The position numbers and the translations under genes are program-made. Below are positions 49,692-59,435 of a DNA stretch of 64,000 nt, in pieces. The notes beneath the pieces are model-generated. The model saw only the letters and a program-made list of their open reading frames with translations. It was not told the origin of the DNA and searched no databases. Each line of letters begins with the position of its first letter. Position 1 is the first letter of the stretch. The DNA comes from an uncultured Oscillospiraceae bacterium (GTDB taxonomy: Bacteria; Bacillota; Clostridia; Oscillospirales; Oscillospiraceae), in assembly GCA_900757415.1 (NCBI GenBank), contig CAAENU010000048.1, positions 42,373-106,372 of the forward strand, in the 5' to 3' direction.

Positions 49692-50204
49692 TTGACCGCC
49701 GGCACACAGGCGCGCGAAAAGCGCCAACGCTTTTTTGAGGAGATGTATACGGCTTATCGGGGGCGGATGCTCGCATTGGCCAGGAAGAAGCTGCGCACAG
49801 CGGAGGATGCAGAGGACGCTGTGCATCAGGCGTTTCTGGCATTGGCAGAGCATTTTGATGCGCTGGTGCGTTTGCCCGCGCGGGAGCTGGAGGCTTATCT
49901 TGTCGTGGTAGTGGAGCGCAAGTGCATTGATATCCTGCGCCAGCAGGCACGCCTGTCCGGTGTCCCGCTTGACGAAACGGCCGCGCTGGTAGTGCCGGAG
50001 CCGTGCGGTGATACGCTGGCGGATGCGATGGGACGTCTGCCGCCGCGCTACAGAGAGGCACTGCTGCTGCGCTGTGCCTATGGGTATTCCACCCGTGAGA
50101 CAGCCGCACTGATGGAGTTATCTTTTGGTGCTGCTCAAAAACTGCTGTATCGGGCGCGAAACGCGCTGCGGACAGAACTGGAAAAGGAGGCGGATCACCG
50201 ATGA
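49692..50204 (+). CDS. ECF-type RNA polymerase sigma factor
   Basis: The 170-residue protein has region 2 (YRGRMLALARKKLRTAEDAEDAVHQAFLALAE) and region 4 (LPPRYREALLLRCAYGYSTRETAALMELS) with a helix-turn-helix. The start is TTG 49692, seven bases after GGGGGTGA; no ATG is near. It is coupled by ATGA to a membrane protein that probably acts as its anti-sigma factor. Confidence 0.88.
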   Translation: MTAGTQAREKRQRFFEEMYTAYRGRMLALARKKLRTAEDAEDAVHQAFLALAEHFDALVRLPARELEAYLVVVVERKCIDILRQQARLSGVPLDETAALVVPEPCGDTLADAMGRLPPRYREALLLRCAYGYSTRETAALMELSFGAAQKLLYRARNALRTELEKEADHR

Positions 50205-51049
50205 ATATCTCCATGAATAAGTTCGTATTGCGGCGTGCCGCACAACAAATGGCGGAACAGCTGGCCGCAGCGCTGCCTGAAGAGGAGAGGACTGCTTCTG
50301 CTGATGGGTTTGAAGCGCAAGCAGCGCAGCTGCTTCATCAGGAAGAGTACCGCCGCAAAGGGCGGTGGGGATGGCGGCGCGGTATTGCAGCCGTACTGGC
50401 GGCGGTGCTGGCGCTGGGAACCATACTGGCGGTCAGTCCGCAGGCACAGGCGGCAGTAAGCCGGTGGTTCCGTAAAATCACCACGGCGGTCACCGCATAC
50501 TGTTTTCCGCCGGCGGAAAGCGCTGGCGTATGGACGAGCAAGGCGCCTGCGCAGATGCCGGGCGGTTATGTACTGGATCAGGATTTTACGGACAGCAGCG
50601 GCGTACGGCAGCTGCGTTATACAGCGGACAGCGGCGACATGCTGCTGGAGGTGATCGCGTTTGACGGCAAGCGGAAGCTGTCCATTGAACTGCGCAGTTA
50701 TCTGACGGATGGGTACAGCGACGCGCTTACCGGACAGCGTCCTCTGGGCGAGGAGGGTGTTCCGAGGGACTATACGGTCATCGAAACAGAGGTGTGTGGT
50801 CATGATGCCCAGTTTTATATGCTTGGCGTTTCAGAGGACGGGGAACGGTATGGCCCTGGTGGGGCGTTTGCCATTCGCTGCTATCGGGGAGACGAGTGCA
50901 TCCATCATGTGGCGCTGGCGGCACATTCCGGGTTGCTTGTATGGGTAGATGAGGATGTGGGACAGGTGTTTTTCCTGTTCGGCAGTGTGGATCAGGAGCT
51001 TGCGTGCCGCATGGCCGAGAGCATGTATGGAGAAAGGAGCAATTCATGA
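50201..51049 (+). CDS. DUF4367-like membrane protein, probable anti-sigma factor
   Basis: The 282-residue protein has a cytoplasmic helical N-terminus of about 55 residues, one transmembrane helix (GIAAVLAAVLALGTILAVSPQ) and an extracytoplasmic domain resembling DUF4367. This layout and the 4-base overlap with the sigma gene fit an anti-sigma factor that holds the sigma at the membrane until an envelope signal arrives. No direct motif proves it. Confidence 0.75.
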   Translation: MNISMNKFVLRRAAQQMAEQLAAALPEEERTASADGFEAQAAQLLHQEEYRRKGRWGWRRGIAAVLAAVLALGTILAVSPQAQAAVSRWFRKITTAVTAYCFPPAESAGVWTSKAPAQMPGGYVLDQDFTDSSGVRQLRYTADSGDMLLEVIAFDGKRKLSIELRSYLTDGYSDALTGQRPLGEEGVPRDYTVIETEVCGHDAQFYMLGVSEDGERYGPGGAFAIRCYRGDECIHHVALAAHSGLLVWVDEDVGQVFFLFGSVDQELACRMAESMYGERSNS

Positions 51050-51459
51050 AAAAATGGGGAATGATACTGCTGGCGCTGGTACTGGCCATGTCGCTGACGG
51101 CCTGCGGCCAAAAAGCGGATGGAGCACGGAATGCACCGGCAGAGGATGCCGCTGCCGGCGGGAGCGCGGGAAATGCGGAGAATCCAAGGAAGGTGGTGTA
51201 TGTGCCGCTGTGGATGACGCCAAACTCTGTGGTATATTATGATGCTGAACTGAACCGCACCATCGAACAGGGCGCCGACCTGACAGAGGAGGAGATCAAC
51301 AGCCGGGAGGATATCCGTGCTGTCGGTATGTATGGAGATACGCTGGCGGAACCGGATACAAAGGTGGAATATGATCTTCACGGATTTCTACAGAATATTT
51401 ACTATAAGACGGACGACGGAAGCGGCTATCAGCTGGCACCGCCGGATGCGCGCGGATAA
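51046..51459 (+). CDS. Small lipoprotein of the sigma factor operon
   Basis: The 137-residue protein begins with a lipoprotein signal, ILLALVLAMSLTAC followed by G, so Cys20 is the lipidation site. An Ala/Gly-rich linker and a short acidic domain follow. Start at 51046 after AGAAAGGAGC, overlapping the previous stop by ATGA. Being coupled to the sigma/anti-sigma pair, it may sense or modulate the envelope signal. No family recognised. Confidence 0.75.
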   Translation: MKKWGMILLALVLAMSLTACGQKADGARNAPAEDAAAGGSAGNAENPRKVVYVPLWMTPNSVVYYDAELNRTIEQGADLTEEEINSREDIRAVGMYGDTLAEPDTKVEYDLHGFLQNIYYKTDDGSGYQLAPPDARG

Positions 51460-51521
51460 ACCGGGATACGCAGACATTGTCGTGAGCGGAGAAACGCGGT
51501 GTACAGAAAGGAAAATACGGC

Positions 51522-52682
51522 ATGAATCAAAAAGAGCTTAACGAGATCCGCCGTCGCTTTAAGCTGGACAGGAACGCCATCAGCAGGATCTACGGCTGCT
51601 ATGTCAACAGCAATAAGGAGATTATTTCCCATATTGACGCCTCCATGGGACTGATGTCTCAGGAGGAGCAGGAAATGTATCTGGGACTTTTGAAGAAAGC
51701 GCTGTCCGGCGCACTGGGCCGGAATTTGATCGATATAGCGTTTTCCACCGCGCAGGTGGCGGACAGCGACGAGCACCGGCTGCTGCAGACCATTCGGCAG
51801 ACGCTTTTGCAGGATAAGAATTCCCGGGAGACGCTGTGCCGGAAGATCATTGACGCCATGGACATGGGGGAGACCAACTATCTGATTTTGCTGGCGGCTG
51901 ACACCTACGATGTACCCTATAGGGGACGGGACGACGAGACCTTTGCCGATGGTTCCGACACGGTATACAAGTACTTTGTATGCAGTATCTGCCCCGTGAA
52001 AGCTCCCACGCTGGAGCTGAAATACAGCAATGAGGACAGCGGCTTTCACAGTGCTTCCACCGGACATATCGCGCTGGCACCGGAGCTGGGGTTCCTGTTC
52101 CCGGCCTTTGACGACCGGGCGGCCAATATTTATAACGCCCTTTTTTACAGCAAAAATGCCGCGCAGATCCATCAGGAGGTGATCGACGCGGTCTTTCGCA
52201 TCGCGCAGCCGCCCATGTCCGCCGAGGAGCAGAGAAATGTGTTCAGCACGGCGCTGGGCGATACCTTGCAGAAGGATTGCAGCTATGACGTGGTGCAGTC
52301 CGTCCATGAGCAGCTGCGGGAACGCATTGCCGAGCATAAGGAGAGCCGCGATCCGGAGATGCTGACGCTGTCCGTCCGCGAGGTGGGCGATGTGCTGACA
52401 AACAGCGGCGTATCGGAAGAAAAGGCGGCGGCATTTCAGCAGGAGTGCCAAAAGCAGTACGGCGAGGACGCGGCGCTGAACCCGAAAAATATTATTGAAA
52501 GCGGCAAATTCCAGATCACTACCCCAGAGGTGAAGATCACCGTGTCTCCGGAATACAGCCATATGATCGAGGCCCGCGTCATCGACGGCCGCAAGTATAT
52601 TCTTATTCCCGCTGATGAGGGTGTGGAGATCAACGGTATCGGCGTGAATATTCCAAATCCGCAGAAGAATGACAACGGCTGA
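51522..52682 (+). CDS. DUF4317 family protein
   Basis: The 386-residue protein begins MNQKELNEIRRRFKLDRNAI, the usual DUF4317 start, with the conserved GCYVNSNKEII and FYSKNAAQIHQE segments. It is soluble, with no signal peptide. The family is common in Clostridia and has no assigned function. Confidence 0.88.
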   Translation: MNQKELNEIRRRFKLDRNAISRIYGCYVNSNKEIISHIDASMGLMSQEEQEMYLGLLKKALSGALGRNLIDIAFSTAQVADSDEHRLLQTIRQTLLQDKNSRETLCRKIIDAMDMGETNYLILLAADTYDVPYRGRDDETFADGSDTVYKYFVCSICPVKAPTLELKYSNEDSGFHSASTGHIALAPELGFLFPAFDDRAANIYNALFYSKNAAQIHQEVIDAVFRIAQPPMSAEEQRNVFSTALGDTLQKDCSYDVVQSVHEQLRERIAEHKESRDPEMLTLSVREVGDVLTNSGVSEEKAAAFQQECQKQYGEDAALNPKNIIESGKFQITTPEVKITVSPEYSHMIEARVIDGRKYILIPADEGVEINGIGVNIPNPQKNDNG

Positions 52683-52802
52683 TCCGACCTGGGACATACG
52701 GCCGGATGCCTGAATACCATTCGGTAAGTTTTCTCTTTCCTTTCGGTCAGGAATGGTGTATACTGACTACATATTATGTGATATGTACTTGGGAGGTTTG
52801 CC

Positions 52803-54074
52803 GTGAACGAAAGTCGTAAAGAGATCATGCAGAATGTTTTCCTGACATATCTGCCGGCCGATAAATTTAAAACCAGCGCTCTCAGCGCGCATCTGGTGAC
52901 GCCGCTGAAAAAGGAAACCGCATCCGCCAACGCCCTGCTGCCCGCCGTGCTGCGCCGCGGCACCATGCGCTGCCCGGATATGGAGAGCCTGTCAGCGGCG
53001 CTGGACACCCTGTACGGCGCCCAGATCGATTATACAGTGCGCAAAAAAGGGGAGCGCCAGTGCGTGGGTTTTGTGGCCTCTGTCATTGACGATGCTTTTG
53101 CGCCGGCGGGGGAGAAGCTGCTGGAGCCTGTGGCGGATCTTTTAGGGGAACTGTTCTTGGATCCTGTGACGCATAACGGCCATTTTCTGGCGGAGTATGT
53201 GGACAGTGAAAAGCAGAATCTGATCGATGCGATCCGCGCGATTCGCAATGATAAGCAGGATTGGGCGGATGTGCGGCTGATGCAGGAGATGTGCGCAGGC
53301 GAGCCGTATGGTGTGCTGCGTCTGGGCGATGAGGAATCTGCCGCCCGGATCAATCATCATAAACTGTTTGCGCACTACCGCGATCTGCTGTCCGGCAGCC
53401 GCATGGAGTTATTTTATTGCGGAAGCGCCAAGCGGGAGCGGGTAGAGGGTGCACTGCGCCGCGCATTTTCGTCGCTTCCCCGCGGTACCGTGGCCGAGGG
53501 TGAGCCGATCCGCCGCATTGCCGCGCCGCAGGAGCCGCGGTATCTGACAGAGGAGATGGACGTGACGCAGGGCAAGCTTTCCATGGGTTGGCGCTGCGAC
53601 ACGGACGATGTGCCCGCCATGATCATGGCGAACCTCCTGTTCGGCGGCACCAGCAATGCCAAGCTCTTCCTCAATGTGCGGGAAAAGCTGTCACTATGCT
53701 ATTATGCCTCCTCCAGCTATGCCCGTTCCAAGGGAATCATGACGGTTTCTTCCGGGATTGAGACTAAAAATTTTCAGCAGGCCCATGATGAGATCCTGCA
53801 CCAGCTGGAGCTGGTAAAGCAGGGTCAGTGGGAGGAATGGGAGCTGCAGGGCGCATTGGCAACCATGTGCTCGTCGCTGACATCGCTTTCTGACTCTCAG
53901 GGAGCGCTGGAGAATTATTATCTTGGCCAGACGGCCATCGGCATTGAGGAGACCCCGGAGGAGCTGATGGAGCTGCTGCGCCGGGTAACGCCGGAGCGCA
54001 TCCGAACGGCCGCCCAGAGCTGCCGTCTGGATACCGTGTTTTTCCTGAAGGGAAAGGAGGAGGGCGTATGCTGA
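52803..54074 (+). CDS. ymfF: M16 peptidase-like protein YmfF (YfmF)
   Basis: The 423-residue protein has the M16 two-domain fold but lacks the HxxEH zinc motif, as expected for the inactive partner of a heterodimeric M16 pair. Start is GTG 52803, after GGGAGG. It overlaps the catalytic partner by seven bases. Homologues are annotated as associated with EF-P 5-aminopentanol modification because of their neighbourhood in Bacillus; a peptide processing role is also possible. Confidence 0.85.
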   Translation: MNESRKEIMQNVFLTYLPADKFKTSALSAHLVTPLKKETASANALLPAVLRRGTMRCPDMESLSAALDTLYGAQIDYTVRKKGERQCVGFVASVIDDAFAPAGEKLLEPVADLLGELFLDPVTHNGHFLAEYVDSEKQNLIDAIRAIRNDKQDWADVRLMQEMCAGEPYGVLRLGDEESAARINHHKLFAHYRDLLSGSRMELFYCGSAKRERVEGALRRAFSSLPRGTVAEGEPIRRIAAPQEPRYLTEEMDVTQGKLSMGWRCDTDDVPAMIMANLLFGGTSNAKLFLNVREKLSLCYYASSSYARSKGIMTVSSGIETKNFQQAHDEILHQLELVKQGQWEEWELQGALATMCSSLTSLSDSQGALENYYLGQTAIGIEETPEELMELLRRVTPERIRTAAQSCRLDTVFFLKGKEEGVC

Positions 54075-55351
54075 CCAAGTATGAGCGCATTGGCGAAACG
54101 GCGCGGTGGGAAACACTGCCCAACGGTCTGCCGGTCTGTATTGTTCCGAAAAAGGGATTTCAGCGGAAATATGCGCTGTTTGCCACCCGATACGGCGGCA
54201 TGGACATGAAATTCCAGTTGGATGGCCAGTGGCTGGATACGCCTGCCGGTATTGCCCATTATCTGGAGCATAAGATGTTTGATACGGCGGAGGGCAATGC
54301 CTTGCAGGAGCTGGCAAAGAACGGAGCAGAACCCAATGCGTTTACCTCGAATGCCATTACCTGCTACTATTTCAGCTCTACGGAGCAGTTTTATGAGAAT
54401 TTGAAGATCCTGCTCTCCTTTGTGTCCGTGCCCTATTTCACTGATGAGTCGGTGGAAAAGGAGCAGGGGATCATCGGCCAGGAGATCGGTATGATCGAAG
54501 ATAACCCGGAGTGGCAGTGCTATAAGCAGCTGATGCAGGGACTTTATCACCACAGTCCGGCTCGTACACCGATTGCCGGCAGCGTGGAGAGCATCCGCCA
54601 GATCACGGCGCAGACACTGTATGATTGTCACAAGGCTTTCTACACCCCGGCCAATATGTGCCTTGTAGTGGTGGGCGATGTGGACGGCGATGAGGTGCTG
54701 CATCTGGCTGAGGATATCCTGCCGAAGACCAGCGGGCCGCTGATCCCGCGGGATTATGGCGTGGAAGAACCGCTGGAGCCCTGCCAAAAGGAGACCCGCA
54801 GCTGCATGGAGGTGGCGATGCCCAGCTTTTTAGCCGGCTTCAAGTGCCCGCCGCAGCATGGCGGCGAGGAACAGGCACGCAGCACGGCACTGGGAGAGCT
54901 GGCCATTGATGTGTTGGCCGGTGAATCCAGTCCGCTGTATGCAAGGCTTTACAGTCAGGGACTGATCAACGGCTCTTTCGGGTGCAGTTATGATATTCTT
55001 CCCGGTGCGGCCTACGTCTATCTGGGGGGCGACAGCAATGTTCCCCACGCAGTGGTGCAGGCGTTTTTGGATGAGGCACAGCGGCTGGTGCGCGAGGGGA
55101 TTGATCCGGCTTACTATCTGCGGCTGCGCAATGCCAATTTTGGCACGGCGCTGAAAGCGCTCAACAGCTTTGAGGGGATTGCCGTTTCCATGGCGGAGGG
55201 TAAATTCCACGACTATGATCCCTATCGTTTCCCAGAGATCTACGACAGCATTACGGCCGGGGATGTGCTGGACTTTATTCGGGAAAATCTGGTGGCCGAG
55301 CGTTGTGCCGTTTCAATTATCGACCCGCTTGCCGGCAAGGAAAAGGAGTGA
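54068..55351 (+). CDS. ymfH: M16 zinc peptidase YmfH (YfmH)
   Basis: The 427-residue protein has the inverted zinc motif HYLEH (His64, Glu67, His68) and, about 75 residues later, the third-ligand region EKEQGIIGQEIGMIEDNP. It is the catalytic half of the pair with the preceding gene. It is followed 15 bases later by lgt. Confidence 0.88.
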   Translation: MLTKYERIGETARWETLPNGLPVCIVPKKGFQRKYALFATRYGGMDMKFQLDGQWLDTPAGIAHYLEHKMFDTAEGNALQELAKNGAEPNAFTSNAITCYYFSSTEQFYENLKILLSFVSVPYFTDESVEKEQGIIGQEIGMIEDNPEWQCYKQLMQGLYHHSPARTPIAGSVESIRQITAQTLYDCHKAFYTPANMCLVVVGDVDGDEVLHLAEDILPKTSGPLIPRDYGVEEPLEPCQKETRSCMEVAMPSFLAGFKCPPQHGGEEQARSTALGELAIDVLAGESSPLYARLYSQGLINGSFGCSYDILPGAAYVYLGGDSNVPHAVVQAFLDEAQRLVREGIDPAYYLRLRNANFGTALKALNSFEGIAVSMAEGKFHDYDPYRFPEIYDSITAGDVLDFIRENLVAERCAVSIIDPLAGKEKE

Positions 55352-55366
55352 GAGCTTACGAATAAT

Positions 55367-56293
55367 ATGATTATGCAGGACAGCCCGATCCGCTTTCCGG
55401 GACTGCTTGGCGACTGGACATTTACTGCGTCTTCCAAGGCGATCAACATCGGGCATGGCGTTTACTGGTACGGAATCCTGATTGCGCTGGGCCTGCTGCT
55501 GGCGGTGGTATTCTGCCTGCATCAGCGCAGAAACTACGGCATCAGCGAGGACGACCTGATGGACTGCATCCTGTGGGGAATACCGTGCGGCATCATTGGT
55601 GCACGGCTGTACTATGTGATTTTTTATCTGAATTTGTTCCGGGATGCAGACGGCACGTTTAACTGGGGCAGAGCCGTGGCCATCTGGGATGGCGGCCTGG
55701 CGATTTACGGTACGGTGATCGCCGTGGTGCTGTTGGCGATCATTATGGCAAAGCGCAAGGGATTCAAGCTGTTTGCCCTGACAGATCTGGTGGTTATGGG
55801 ACTCTTGATAGGCCAGATCGTTGGCCGCTGGGGCAACTTTATGAACCGTGAGGCGTTCGGAAGCGAGACGACCATTTTCTGCCGTATGCAGCTGACGCTG
55901 AAAACTGGCGAGCTGATCGAGGTGCACCCCACTTTCCTGTATGAAAGCCTGTGGAATCTGGTGGGATTGCTGCTGATCGTTTTTGTGGTGGCAAAGCATC
56001 GGAAGTTTGACGGCGAAAACACCCTGTGCTATTTTCTGTGGTATGGTCTCGGCCGTTTCTGGATCGAGGGCCTGAGGACTGACAGCCTGTATCTCTTTGA
56101 CTGGACCATCAACGGTGTACCGATCCGTGTTTCGCAGGCGCTGTCTGCGGTGATGGTGCTGGTATCGGCGTTTTTGCTGATATGGAACCTGTGGGTGAAA
56201 CCGCATCGGCCGGAGGAGCTGTATGTCAACATTGTGGCGGCGCGCCAGGCTGAGGAGAAAACGGCAGGGACAGATGGCGATCCCCAACAATGA
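55367..56293 (+). CDS. lgt: Prolipoprotein diacylglyceryl transferase
   Basis: Lgt moves diacylglycerol from phosphatidylglycerol to the lipobox Cys of prelipoproteins, including MetQ and the small lipoprotein of this window. The 308-residue membrane protein has the Lgt signature GRWGNFMNREAFG, the start GVYWYGILIALGLL and the EGLRTDSLYL segment. Full length. It ends at the terminator 56300-56326. Confidence 0.95.
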   Translation: MIMQDSPIRFPGLLGDWTFTASSKAINIGHGVYWYGILIALGLLLAVVFCLHQRRNYGISEDDLMDCILWGIPCGIIGARLYYVIFYLNLFRDADGTFNWGRAVAIWDGGLAIYGTVIAVVLLAIIMAKRKGFKLFALTDLVVMGLLIGQIVGRWGNFMNREAFGSETTIFCRMQLTLKTGELIEVHPTFLYESLWNLVGLLLIVFVVAKHRKFDGENTLCYFLWYGLGRFWIEGLRTDSLYLFDWTINGVPIRVSQALSAVMVLVSAFLLIWNLWVKPHRPEELYVNIVAARQAEEKTAGTDGDPQQ

Positions 56294-56299
56294 AATAAT

Positions 56300-56326
56300 A
56301 AAAAGCAGTCATATGACTGCTTTTTA
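56300..56326. terminator. Bidirectional terminator between lgt and the ArsR-AraC gene
   Basis: A perfect 26-base palindrome with five A and five T at its ends (56300-56325), six bases after the lgt stop. Confidence 0.93.
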
Positions 56327-57040
56327 TTATTTTGCCGCGCGCTGCTTTCGGTACTCTGTGGGAAGCACGCCGTAAGTCTCCTTAAACGCGGCGGTAAACC
56401 GACTGGGACTTTCATAGCCGACTGCCTGTGCAACGGCGGCAATATCCTGCTGACTTTTGACCAGCAGCAGCGCGGCCTGCTCCATCCGGTGCTGCTTTAC
56501 ATGGGCGGCGATGGTGGTGCCGTATACCCTTTTGAATACCTGCTTGAGGGTGGTGGTATTCATCAAAAAGCGGCGTGACAGCTCCTCAATGGTGATCCGC
56601 TCGGACAGATGATCGGCCAGATACGCGTGGACATTGCGGATGACCTGCTCCTGTGATCCATGGTAATCCACTTCTTTTTCCGGACAGGCAATTTCCATTA
56701 CCTGCTCCACGATTTCATGCAGCAGCCGGATCTGCACGGTATCCGCCGCCTTATAATAGACCTCTTTTCCGACACGGCGGCTTTCCAGAAGGCCGCTGTC
56801 CGTCAGCGAGCGCAGATGGTGGGATATGGCGGGACTGGACATATCCAGCATGACGGCAATATTGGTCACGCATTCCTCCTGATGGCTCAGCAGCCAGAAA
56901 ATGCGGACGCGGGTGGGGTCGCTCAGCTGCTTGAATATTTCCGATACGGCTGTAAAATGCGGCAGGTTCAGCAGTTCGCGGTGGAGGCTGGCGGCGTATT
57001 CTTCTCCGCCGTGGTGATGGGGCAGCGAAAAATCGGGCAT
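56327..57040 (-). CDS. ArsR-AraC fusion metalloregulator
   Basis: Residues about 30-110 form an ArsR winged helix (EIFKQLSDPTRVRIFWLLSHQEECVTNIA, MLDMSSPAISHHLRSL). Residues about 130-235 form an AraC double HTH (ITIEELSRRFLMNTTTLKQVFKRVYG, VAQAVGYESPSRFTAAFKETYG). The ECVTN position corresponds to the metal-binding Cys of ArsR/CadC proteins, and the N-terminal HHHGGEE may add ligands. It is divergent from metal transport genes, which it presumably controls. A fused two-HTH regulator is uncommon. Confidence 0.88.
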   Translation of the reverse strand: MPDFSLPHHHGGEEYAASLHRELLNLPHFTAVSEIFKQLSDPTRVRIFWLLSHQEECVTNIAVMLDMSSPAISHHLRSLTDSGLLESRRVGKEVYYKAADTVQIRLLHEIVEQVMEIACPEKEVDYHGSQEQVIRNVHAYLADHLSERITIEELSRRFLMNTTTLKQVFKRVYGTTIAAHVKQHRMEQAALLLVKSQQDIAAVAQAVGYESPSRFTAAFKETYGVLPTEYRKQRAAK

Positions 57041-57215
57041 ATGATCTCCTCCTGTCTATTTTGGAAATTCCCATCGCCTTTCCGGAAGTACCGGGCCGTG
57101 GGTGCTTGCTTTTTCATCTGTGATTCAGTATACTATGCTCATAACGATTAAGCAAGTATTTAATTGAAACGCGGATTGCCGAATGCTTGCAATATAACTT
57201 TGGGAGGAATTTAGC

Positions 57216-57434
57216 GTGAAAAAGACCTATAAGATCGAAGTGGACTGCGCCAACTGTGCCAATCTGATGGAGGAAGCGGCCAGAAAGACCGGCGGCGTGG
57301 TCTCTGCCACCGTTAACTTTATGACGCAGAAGATGATCGTGGAGTTTGAAGAGGGGCAGGACGCCAAGGCTGTCATGAAGGATGTGCTGAAGGCCTGCAA
57401 GAAGGTAGAACCTGACTGCGAGATCGAACTGTAA
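57216..57434 (+). CDS. Free-standing HMA heavy-metal-binding protein
   Basis: This 72-residue ferredoxin-like protein matches the HMA domain, with the metal site CANC at residues 11-14 (VDCANCANLMEEA). It would carry Zn2+, Cd2+ or Cu+ to the P-type ATPase encoded 38 bases downstream, which itself lacks an N-terminal HMA domain. Start after GGGAGGA. Confidence 0.9.
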   Translation: MKKTYKIEVDCANCANLMEEAARKTGGVVSATVNFMTQKMIVEFEEGQDAKAVMKDVLKACKKVEPDCEIEL

Positions 57435-57471
57435 TTTTTCGCAGTCCGGGACGAGAACAGGAGTGAATGAC

Positions 57472-59352
57472 ATGACAAAAAAGCAAAGGGTAATGCTTAT
57501 CCGCATTGCCGTGACGGCAGTCATGCTGGCAGCACTGCGTTTTATCCCGCTGACCGGGATCCCGCAGTTGGCGGCCTATCTGGCTGCGTATCTGGTGATT
57601 GGCTATGATATCCTGCGCAAGGCTGGGAAAGGTATTGCCAATGGCCGCGCCTTTGATGAGAATTTTTTGATGGCGCTGGCTACACTGGGCGCGTTCTTTC
57701 TGGCGGTGTGGACAAAGAGCGGCGACTATGTCGAGGGTATTGCCGTCATGCTGTTCTATCAGATCGGCGAACTGTTCCAGAGCTATGCGGTGGACAAGAG
57801 CCGCCGCAATATCAGCGCTCTAATGGATATTCGCCCGGATTATGCCAATATTGAGCGCGATGGAGCGCTGGAACAGGTGGATCCGGATGAGGTGGCCGTC
57901 GGCAGCGTCATCGTGGTGCAGCCCGGTGAAAAGGTGCCGCTGGATGGCATTGTGGTCAGCGGCAGCGCCAGCCTGAATACCAGCGCGCTGACTGGCGAGA
58001 GTGTTCCCCGCGATGTGAAAGAGGGGGATGAGATCATCAGCGGCTGCATTGATATGAGCGGTGTGCTGAAGATCCGAACAACAAAGGAATTCGGCGAATC
58101 TACTGTTTCCAAAATTCTGGATCTGGTGGAGAATGCCAGCTCCCGGAAATCCCGGTCTGAGGCGTTTATTTCCCGCTTTGCCCGCGTGTATACCCCGGCG
58201 GTGTGTGCCGGCGCACTGGTATTGGCGATCGCTGTGCCGCTGGTACGGCTGATGCTGGGGATGGAGGGCCTGTGGACCGACTGGATCTACCGCGCATTGA
58301 CATTTTTGGTGGTCAGCTGCCCCTGCGCACTGGTCATCAGCATCCCGCTCAGCTTTTTTGCGGGTATTGGCGGCGCCAGCAAGGAGGGCGTGCTGATCAA
58401 GGGATCCAACTATCTGGAGGAGCTTTCCCAGACGCGCTGCGTTGTATTTGACAAAACGGGTACGCTGACTCAGGGTGTGTTTGAAGTCACAGCGGTGCAC
58501 CATAATCAATTGGATGAGGCGAAGCTGCTGGAATATGCCGCACTGGCCGAATGCGCGTCTTCTCATCCTATCAGTAAAAGTCTGCAGAAGGCGTATGGAA
58601 ACCCCATTGACCGCACCCGCGTGACGGATATTGAGGAGATCAGCGGCCATGGCATCGTGGCAAAGGTGGACGGTCACGCTGTGGCGGCGGGCAATGACAA
58701 GCTGATGCAGAAGCTGGGTATTTCGTATATTGACTGCCACAGTGTCGGTACAATTATTCACATGGCTATTGATGGACAATATGCGGGACATATCGTTATT
58801 TCTGACATTATAAAGCCTCACTCCAAGGCGGCGATCACGGCCCTGAAGAGGCGCGGCGTGGAAAAGACCGTCATGCTGACGGGGGATACCCGCGCTGTGG
58901 CAGAACATGTTGCGGCGGAGCTGGGTGTGGACGAGGTGCGCAGTGAGTTGCTGCCCGGAGATAAGGTAGCCGAGTTGGAGAAGCTGCTGGCACAGCGGAA
59001 CGGAAATGCCAAGCTGGCTTTTGTGGGCGACGGTATCAACGATGCGCCCGTGCTGACCCGTGCGGATATCGGTATTGCCATGGGCGCCATGGGCAGCGAA
59101 GCGGCGATTGAAGCGGCTGATGTGGTGCTGATGGATGATGATCCCATGCAGATCGCAAAGGCTATCGGCATCTCACGCAAATGTATCGGTATCGTCAAGC
59201 AGAATATTGTATTCTCGCTGATCGTGAAGTTTGCCTGCCTTGCGCTGACAGCGATAGGACTTGCCAACATGTGGGCGGCGATCTTCGCTGACGTTGGTGT
59301 GATGGTTCTGGCTGTTCTGAATGCGGTGCGCGCGCTGCGGTATCATGAATAA
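57472..59352 (+). CDS. zntA: P1B-type heavy-metal ATPase (Zn/Cd/Pb type)
   Basis: The 626-residue pump has TGES at 174-177 (actuator), the metal motif CPC at 283-285, DKTGT at 327-331 with the phosphorylated Asp, SSHPI and GDGINDAP. CPC with an otherwise ZntA/CadA-like sequence points to Zn2+/Cd2+/Pb2+ export. The usual N-terminal HMA is absent and seems replaced by the separate protein upstream. ATG 57472 lies nine bases after CAGGAG; GTG 57463 overlaps that site. Confidence 0.92.
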   Translation: MTKKQRVMLIRIAVTAVMLAALRFIPLTGIPQLAAYLAAYLVIGYDILRKAGKGIANGRAFDENFLMALATLGAFFLAVWTKSGDYVEGIAVMLFYQIGELFQSYAVDKSRRNISALMDIRPDYANIERDGALEQVDPDEVAVGSVIVVQPGEKVPLDGIVVSGSASLNTSALTGESVPRDVKEGDEIISGCIDMSGVLKIRTTKEFGESTVSKILDLVENASSRKSRSEAFISRFARVYTPAVCAGALVLAIAVPLVRLMLGMEGLWTDWIYRALTFLVVSCPCALVISIPLSFFAGIGGASKEGVLIKGSNYLEELSQTRCVVFDKTGTLTQGVFEVTAVHHNQLDEAKLLEYAALAECASSHPISKSLQKAYGNPIDRTRVTDIEEISGHGIVAKVDGHAVAAGNDKLMQKLGISYIDCHSVGTIIHMAIDGQYAGHIVISDIIKPHSKAAITALKRRGVEKTVMLTGDTRAVAEHVAAELGVDEVRSELLPGDKVAELEKLLAQRNGNAKLAFVGDGINDAPVLTRADIGIAMGAMGSEAAIEAADVVLMDDDPMQIAKAIGISRKCIGIVKQNIVFSLIVKFACLALTAIGLANMWAAIFADVGVMVLAVLNAVRALRYHE

Positions 59353-59362
59353 CTAACAGAAT

Positions 59363-59400
59363 ACAAAACCGGCAGGAAGTATGCTTCCTGCCGGTTTTGT
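59363..59400 (+). terminator. Intrinsic terminator of the metal ATPase operon
   Basis: ACAAAACCGGCAGGAAG and its complement form a perfect 17-bp stem around TATG, ending in a T-rich arm. Confidence 0.93.
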
Positions 59401-59435
59401 AACAGATGAAGTTTTTATATTTTTGCAGTTAGGGG

